Part shown: one piece after another, positions 59,482 to 64,000 of the stretch | Layout: each line of letters opens with the position of its first letter | How positions within the stretch are numbered: the first letter of the stretch is position 1 | Origin: UBA4782 sp034430215 | GTDB taxonomy: Bacteria > Chloroflexota > Anaerolineae > Anaerolineales > Anaerolineaceae | Assembly (NCBI GenBank): GCA_034430215.1 | Contig: DAOUFE010000031.1 | Coordinates: 62,001 to 126,000 of the forward strand | Length of the DNA stretch: 64,000 bases | Direction: 5' to 3' | Made by a program: the position numbers and the translations under genes | Notes under the pieces: generated by a model | Seen by the model: the letters and a program-made list of their open reading frames with translations, nothing else | What the model was told of the DNA's origin: nothing | Database searches by the model: none

Positions 59482-60990
59482 TTGAACCGTGTAAATCGGT
59501 TGATTGCCAGTTGCCTGGATGGCGAGAGTATTGCCAAAACCGTCCTCATCCATATCAACTCACTGATCAGTTTTGATATTTGCGTTTTTGCGCAATATCT
59601 TCCTGATACCCAGGAATTCAGTATCCACTGCAATTCAGAATCTGCGAGCACTATCAATTCTGCGGTGCTTTCAGACCTGGTAAGCATCACCAGCTTTCAC
59701 ATAGCAAGTGATCCTTTGATCATCCATACAAAAGAATTACCACCTCGCAGTCAGGCACGTCTGACTTTCGAGAAAATGGAGATCAGTAAAATCCTGATTA
59801 CTGCAATTTCCAGTAAAGATCGGATACTTGGAGTCCTTTTACTCGGATTTTGCGACCCTAAAGCCCATATCAGTGATTTTGAAAAAATGGTTACCAGTTT
59901 TATCGCACGGCAATCAGCATCCGCTTTCGATAATGCTGAGCTGGTTCAAAACCTTAAAAAACAAAATAATCAGTTAGAAGTTCTTTATCAAACCAGCCTG
60001 AAAGTAAATGCTTCTCTTGATCTGAAAGATGTCATGGAATCTGTTCTTGAAAGCGTCATGTCAATTTTTCCTAAAGCGAATGACGCTCATATTTTTCTCT
60101 ATGAGAACGAAGTGATCACATTTGGTGTTGCTCGTTGGGCAAAAAGAAGATCGAAAAAGCCCTTCGCAATACCAAGAAAGGATGGAATAACTTACAACGT
60201 TGCAAGGACTGGACAACCTATTATCGTCAGTGACATGGCAACACATCCTCTGTTTGCTGATGTTCTACCAAAATGGCATGGTGGAATAGTGGGTGTTCCT
60301 TTGATAGCCAAGGGTAAAGTAGTAGGTGTGATGAATCTCGCTTATAAGACAGCGCACAATACAACGGAAGAGGAGATGCGTCTTCTTCGCCTTTTGGGTG
60401 ATCAAGCAGCCATTGCGATCGAAAACGCCAGGTTGCATCACGTGATTGAGAATCAGGCGTTGACAGATGCATTGACCGGTATTGCTAACCGTCGTGCTTT
60501 TGGAAAACGTCTCCACGATGAAATATTGCGTTCAGCTAGATACGACCATACTTTTGCATTGATCGCAGTGGACATTGATAACTTTAAATTGATCAATGAT
60601 ACCTATGGTCATCCTGCGGGAGACAATTTCTTGGTCCAGTTCACCGTTTGCATGCAGGCTGCGGTACGGGATACCGATTTTATCGCCAGAACGGGTGGAG
60701 ATGAATTTGCAATTATATTGCCTGAAAGTGATCTGGAGAATGCAAAACAGATTGTCAGCCGCCTGGAAGTATTGATCGCACAGTTTCCTTTTGATCTTCC
60801 CGATAATCGAATTTCGCAGTTTTCAGCCTCATTTGGTATTGCAGTTTATCCTGAACAGGCATTAAATGGTGAAGATCTGGTCAATTTTGCAGACCAAGCG
60901 CTCTACCTGTTCAAACGTCAAAAAACATCAGATTCACCTTCCAGAAGAGCAGCCGACAAAGATCAAGAACGTACAATCCCCATTTTTTGA
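59482..60990 (+). CDS. GAF-GAF-GGDEF diguanylate cyclase
   Basis: Predicted c-di-GMP synthase of 502 residues from the TTG at 59482. Two GAF domains are seen (about 5-150 and 170-310; GVLLLGFCD and GVPLIAKGKVVGVMNLAYK, then LGDQAAIAIENARL). A GGDEF domain follows (about 330-490) with LTGIANRRAFGKRL, VDIDNFKLINDTYGH and the canonical ARTGGDEFAIIL. No membrane segment. The true start is doubtful: the only well-spaced ribosome-binding site precedes an ATC 78 nt upstream. The 3' end overlaps the convergent reductase gene by 28 nt. Confidence 0.88.
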   Translation: MNRVNRLIASCLDGESIAKTVLIHINSLISFDICVFAQYLPDTQEFSIHCNSESASTINSAVLSDLVSITSFHIASDPLIIHTKELPPRSQARLTFEKMEISKILITAISSKDRILGVLLLGFCDPKAHISDFEKMVTSFIARQSASAFDNAELVQNLKKQNNQLEVLYQTSLKVNASLDLKDVMESVLESVMSIFPKANDAHIFLYENEVITFGVARWAKRRSKKPFAIPRKDGITYNVARTGQPIIVSDMATHPLFADVLPKWHGGIVGVPLIAKGKVVGVMNLAYKTAHNTTEEEMRLLRLLGDQAAIAIENARLHHVIENQALTDALTGIANRRAFGKRLHDEILRSARYDHTFALIAVDIDNFKLINDTYGHPAGDNFLVQFTVCMQAAVRDTDFIARTGGDEFAIILPESDLENAKQIVSRLEVLIAQFPFDLPDNRISQFSASFGIAVYPEQALNGEDLVNFADQALYLFKRQKTSDSPSRRAADKDQERTIPIF

Positions 60991-61964
60991 AACCACCGAT
61001 AAGAATCCATAATGGCAGTTTCCAGCGATAACGGCGCTGGTAGTCCCAGATCACGCTGGGCTTTTTCAGTATCATAATAAAAATAGTAACCAGCAAGATG
61101 TAGCAAATTTGTATCTAAAGGAAATGGGATGCAATTTTGCAGTGTTTTTACAATTCCCGCGAGGTTACGCGCCAGTGGAACAGGGATGGAAATTTTAGGA
61201 GCTCTTCCCCCAGTAAGACGGGCAATCTCCTTTAGCAAAACTGCCAGGTCAATATTATGTGCACCGAGAATATACCGCTCTCCGGTTTTGCCTTTTTGCC
61301 AGGCAGCCAGATGACCCCGTATTACATCATCAATATGAACAATATTCATCCCCGCAGGAACAGTGATCGGTAACCTGCGGTTGGCTACCAAAACAACCGG
61401 AGAGTTGGTCAACCGATTGATATTTCCTGCACCCATCACCACGGAAGGATTGGCGATAACCGCATCCAGCCCCTGGCTGACTGCATACTGCACTTCCATT
61501 TCAGCCAGATATTTGGAATAACCGTACTGCCAATGGTCTGGGATGAAATTCCAGGTGTGAGATTCATTTATCAGGGTATGAGGATTGCCATACCCAGCAC
61601 TCTGCTCTGGTACTCCTAAGGCTGCTACTGAGCTGGTGTATACCACACGTTTTACACCGTGCTTTAACGCAGCTTGCAACAACATCTTTGTGGAGGAGAC
61701 ATTGACAGCAGTTAATTTCTCAGCACCTTCTCGGCTGTTCAATGTTGCAGCGGCGTGAAAAAGAACATCAATATCCTTCAAGGAACTGGTGTATGTTTCT
61801 GGCTGTGTAATATCCCCGATCACATGCTCAACAGGAAGTCCATCCAGTAAAAATGTATTACTGGATGGACGATGAAAAGCACGAACCTGAACCCCCTGTT
61901 CGCATAGGGTACGGCACAATTGAGCGCCAATAAAACCTGTAGAACCGGTAACCAGAGCGATCAT
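60963..61964 (-). CDS. NAD(P)-dependent epimerase/reductase (dihydroflavonol-reductase-like)
   Basis: Extended SDR of 333 residues. The NAD(P) motif is VTGSTGFIGAQL at about 5-16. Downstream come GDITQPETY, the VVYTSSVAALG strand with catalytic Ser, and Tyr-Lys in GYSKYLAEMEVQ. The GERYILGAHNIDLAVLLKEI segment and INEW-like parts point to the hopanoid-associated/flavonol-reductase branch. The ATG at 61964 overlaps the thiolase stop (ATGA), so both are co-translated. An upstream in-frame ATG inside thiolase would add a Cys-rich tail unlike the family. It might reduce a beta-keto product, but the substrate is unknown. Confidence 0.85.
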   Translation of the reverse strand: MIALVTGSTGFIGAQLCRTLCEQGVQVRAFHRPSSNTFLLDGLPVEHVIGDITQPETYTSSLKDIDVLFHAAATLNSREGAEKLTAVNVSSTKMLLQAALKHGVKRVVYTSSVAALGVPEQSAGYGNPHTLINESHTWNFIPDHWQYGYSKYLAEMEVQYAVSQGLDAVIANPSVVMGAGNINRLTNSPVVLVANRRLPITVPAGMNIVHIDDVIRGHLAAWQKGKTGERYILGAHNIDLAVLLKEIARLTGGRAPKISIPVPLARNLAGIVKTLQNCIPFPLDTNLLHLAGYYFYYDTEKAQRDLGLPAPLSLETAIMDSYRWFQKMGIVRS

Positions 61965-63181
61965 GCAGGTAAAGCTTCCACAATGGTGGCAACGCCCTGT
62001 CCAACACCCACACATAAGGTTGCCAATCCATAATATGGGTGAGCTGCTGAAGAAAAGCGCTTTTTCATCTCATGAACCAATGTAGTCATGATGCGAGCCC
62101 CTGAACATCCCAGAGGATGCCCCAACGCAACAGCACCGCCATTCACATTGGCAATCTCTTCTGAAATTCCCAACTCGCGCAGCACTGCCAGCGATTGAAC
62201 CGCGAAGGCTTCATTTACTTCCACCAGTTGTAGATCAGAAATACTCAATCCAGCTCGCGCCAGCACTTTTCGGGTTGCGGGAATGGGTCCAGTTCCCATA
62301 ATGCGAGGTTCAACGCCGGTTGCGGCAGAAGCAACAAATCGCGCCAACGGTTTATATCCCAATGCTTGAGCTTTTTCTGCTTCCATGATCAACAAGGCGG
62401 CTGCACCATCATTCAATCCAGATGAATTTCCTGCAGTGACCGTGCCATCTTTCTTGAATGCGGCGCGAAGCTTGCCCAGGGACTCGAGTGAAGTATCCCG
62501 ACGGGGTCTTTCATCTGTCGTGAATAGGATCGGATCGCCTTTTTTCTGAGGAATAGGAACGGGGATGATCTCATCCTGAAAACGGCCTGAATCAATAGCT
62601 GCGATTGCTCTTTGATGGGATTGCAATGCGAAGGTATCCTGTTCCAGGCGGGTGATACCGGTCAATTCTGCAATATTTTCTGCTGTGACGCCCATCGGCT
62701 CCACACCATAAGCAGCTTCCATGCGTGGGTTGGGGTATCGCCAGCCAAGTGCCGTATCCCAGGCAGTCAGGTTTCCAAAACCAAATGCCTGATCGGCTTT
62801 AGGTAGCGAGTAAGGCGCACGCGACATACTTTCAACCCCGCCAGCAATGATGACATCGGCTTCTCCTGCTTTGATCGTTTGAGCAGCCAGATTGATCGCG
62901 GTTAACCCCGACGCACACAGGCGGTTAATGGTTGCTGCAGGAATGGTAAAGGGAAGTCCCGCGAGTAAAGTCGCCATACGGGCAACATTCCGGTTATCTT
63001 CACCTGCCTGGTTGCTGCAGCCCAGGTATATATCGTCGATCAGGTTAACATCCAGGGATGTGCGTTTCACCAGTGTTTGTAACACGTGTGCAGCCAGGTC
63101 ATCAGGGCGAATTGCTGCTAATGCTCCTCCCAGGCTGCCAATAGGAGTACGGATCGCATCTACTATTACAACTTCACGCAT
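61961..63181 (-). CDS. Acetyl-CoA acetyltransferase/thiolase
   Basis: Thiolase of 406 residues that condenses or cleaves acyl-CoA esters. Catalytic residues are in place: acyl-carrier Cys in NRLCASGLTAIN (about 88), His in GGAVALGHPLGCSG (about 358), and the second Cys in ATLCVGVGQG (about 393). NEAFAVQSLAVLRELG precedes the last two, as in the PcaF/AtoB group. It could serve beta-oxidation or acetoacetyl-CoA formation. AGAGG 6 nt before the ATG confirms the start. It is followed with an ATGA overlap by the NAD-dependent reductase gene. Confidence 0.93.
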   Translation of the reverse strand: MREVVIVDAIRTPIGSLGGALAAIRPDDLAAHVLQTLVKRTSLDVNLIDDIYLGCSNQAGEDNRNVARMATLLAGLPFTIPAATINRLCASGLTAINLAAQTIKAGEADVIIAGGVESMSRAPYSLPKADQAFGFGNLTAWDTALGWRYPNPRMEAAYGVEPMGVTAENIAELTGITRLEQDTFALQSHQRAIAAIDSGRFQDEIIPVPIPQKKGDPILFTTDERPRRDTSLESLGKLRAAFKKDGTVTAGNSSGLNDGAAALLIMEAEKAQALGYKPLARFVASAATGVEPRIMGTGPIPATRKVLARAGLSISDLQLVEVNEAFAVQSLAVLRELGISEEIANVNGGAVALGHPLGCSGARIMTTLVHEMKKRFSSAAHPYYGLATLCVGVGQGVATIVEALPA

Positions 63182-63278
63182 AGAGCACCTCTCAAGATGG
63201 GATACTTCATTCTACCATCAGGTGTATTTCTTTATAAATATGAGAAGCTTCATCACCAAATCAGGTAGAATTGCTGAT

Positions 63279-64000
63279 ATGGATGAATTCGCATTACGCC
63301 ATTTATTGAAAAATATTCCCGTGGCAGATATTCGTTATCGCGAATCGATGGCTTCGACAAATGATGAGGCACTTACCTGGCTAGAACAAGGTGCCCCTGA
63401 TGCCAGTCTGGTGGTTACCAACAATCAAACCAGAGGACGGGGCAGAATGAACAGACAATGGTTCAGCTCTTCAGAAGCAACATTAACTTTCAGTCTTATT
63501 CTACGACCAAATGAAAGAATGAAGTCTTCTATTGCTTTATATGCACCGCTGGCTGGATTGGTTGTATGCAAGGCGCTTGAGCAGCACGTAGGATTATCAC
63601 CACAAATGAAGTGGCCGAATGATGTTTTACTGGAGGGAAAGAAAACTGCAGGGATATTGACCGAGGCGGTATGGGACGAGAATATCTGTAAAGGGGTAGT
63701 CGTTGGAATTGGCGTAAATATTGCACCTGTCAGTGTGCCAGAAAGTGATTTTTTTTCGTTGCCTGCGATAAGCGTGAATGAGGTTGCAGGTAAAAAGATT
63801 GAACGTTGGCAACTGCTTTACTGGATATTGGATATTTTCTTCCAGGAGCAAATCAAAATAGGCAGTAAAGCCTTTTTTGAGCAATGGGAACAGCGTCTGG
63901 CGTATCGAGGAGAAAAAGTAGCCATTATCCCAATAGCAGGAACATCTTTCACTGGGAAGATGCAGGGAATTAATCAAAACGGAAATTTGCGTGTAGAATT
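63279..64000 (+). CDS. birA: Biotin-protein ligase, 3'-truncated by the window
   Basis: Attaches biotin to carboxylase carrier proteins. The open frame runs to the right edge without a stop (240 codons seen). Catalytic-domain motifs are MASTNDEAL (about 22-30), the biotin loop NNQTRGRGRMNRQWFS (GRGRxxRxW, about 48-63), LKWPNDVLL-like MKWPNDVLLEGKKTAGIL (Lys about 113) and VVVGIGVNI. The C-terminal SH3-like domain begins at the edge (AYRGEKVAII). There is no N-terminal helix-turn-helix, so it is a class I ligase without repressor function. TAGAAT lies 7 nt before the ATG with no ribosome-binding site, hinting at leaderless translation. Confidence 0.92.
   Translation, partial: MDEFALRHLLKNIPVADIRYRESMASTNDEALTWLEQGAPDASLVVTNNQTRGRGRMNRQWFSSSEATLTFSLILRPNERMKSSIALYAPLAGLVVCKALEQHVGLSPQMKWPNDVLLEGKKTAGILTEAVWDENICKGVVVGIGVNIAPVSVPESDFFSLPAISVNEVAGKKIERWQLLYWILDIFFQEQIKIGSKAFFEQWEQRLAYRGEKVAIIPIAGTSFTGKMQGINQNGNLRVE

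Overview
The window looks like a chromosomal segment of an uncultured or poorly described Chloroflexota bacterium, most likely Anaerolineae. This rests on gene content: an ADP-forming acyl-CoA synthetase, an archaeal-type Elp3, many GAF/PAS/GGDEF/HD-GYP signalling proteins, WD40 and solute-binding lipoproteins with Thr/Pro-rich linkers, and a DUF92-PEBP fusion. It is an inference from family recognition, not a database result. Most genes have a Shine-Dalgarno site, but several appear leaderless, with TATAAT exactly 6 nt before ATG.

Layout. 1-9.85 kb: housekeeping and metabolism (truncated sugar-nucleotide epimerase, 3-methyladenine glycosylase, ADP-ribosylglycohydrolase, DUF92-PEBP fusion, GAF/HD-GYP phosphodiesterase, secreted M28 peptidase, TlpA-like thioredoxin, ADP-forming acyl-CoA synthetase). 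10.16-20.12 kb: a one-directional phage-derived operon on the minus strand. It encodes terminase small and large subunits, portal, a fused protease/major capsid protein, holin, M23 endolysin, a head-connector candidate, a fibre-like protein and four small unknowns. It has no integrase, repressor, replication gene or tape measure. A strong sigma70-type promoter overlapped by a LexA/SOS-box-like site drives it. 20.4-32.0 kb: a large secreted beta-helix protein, then a sensory cluster (Ser/Thr kinase fused to an extracellular solute-binding domain, a membrane-anchored lectin-like protein, a WD40 lipoprotein, a histidine kinase and a hydrolase), closed by a bidirectional terminator. 32.1-38.3 kb: thioredoxin, SixA phosphatase, MBL hydrolase, esterase lipoprotein, CNNM/CorC transporter, a decayed DUF4332 gene and a CDF metal transporter.

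38.4-38.9 kb holds tRNA-Lys(CTT) with three degenerate tandem copies of its own 3' part, each carrying an insertion in the T-loop. 38.9-50.1 kb: methyltransferases, Elp3, GH1 beta-glucosidase, histidine kinase, LuxR-type regulator, diguanylate cyclase, a B3/B4-domain protein and a broken VOC-family locus. 50.3-56.5 kb: HIT hydrolase, lipoprotein, SagB-like nitroreductase, thioesterase, CYTH protein and a GT-C glycosyltransferase. 56.6-59.2 kb: an operon pairing an FmrO/Rmt-type 16S rRNA G1405 methyltransferase homologue with an RsmF-like m5C methyltransferase. In characterised relatives these modify neighbouring decoding-site nucleotides. 59.4-64 kb: diguanylate cyclase, NAD-dependent reductase and thiolase (ATGA overlap), and a 3'-truncated biotin-protein ligase.

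The strongest candidates for undescribed biology are the integrase-free capsid/packaging operon with its SOS-like operator, the paired rRNA methyltransferases, the tRNA-Lys-derived repeats, and two genes whose perfect Shine-Dalgarno sites sit before in-frame AUA/AUC codons.
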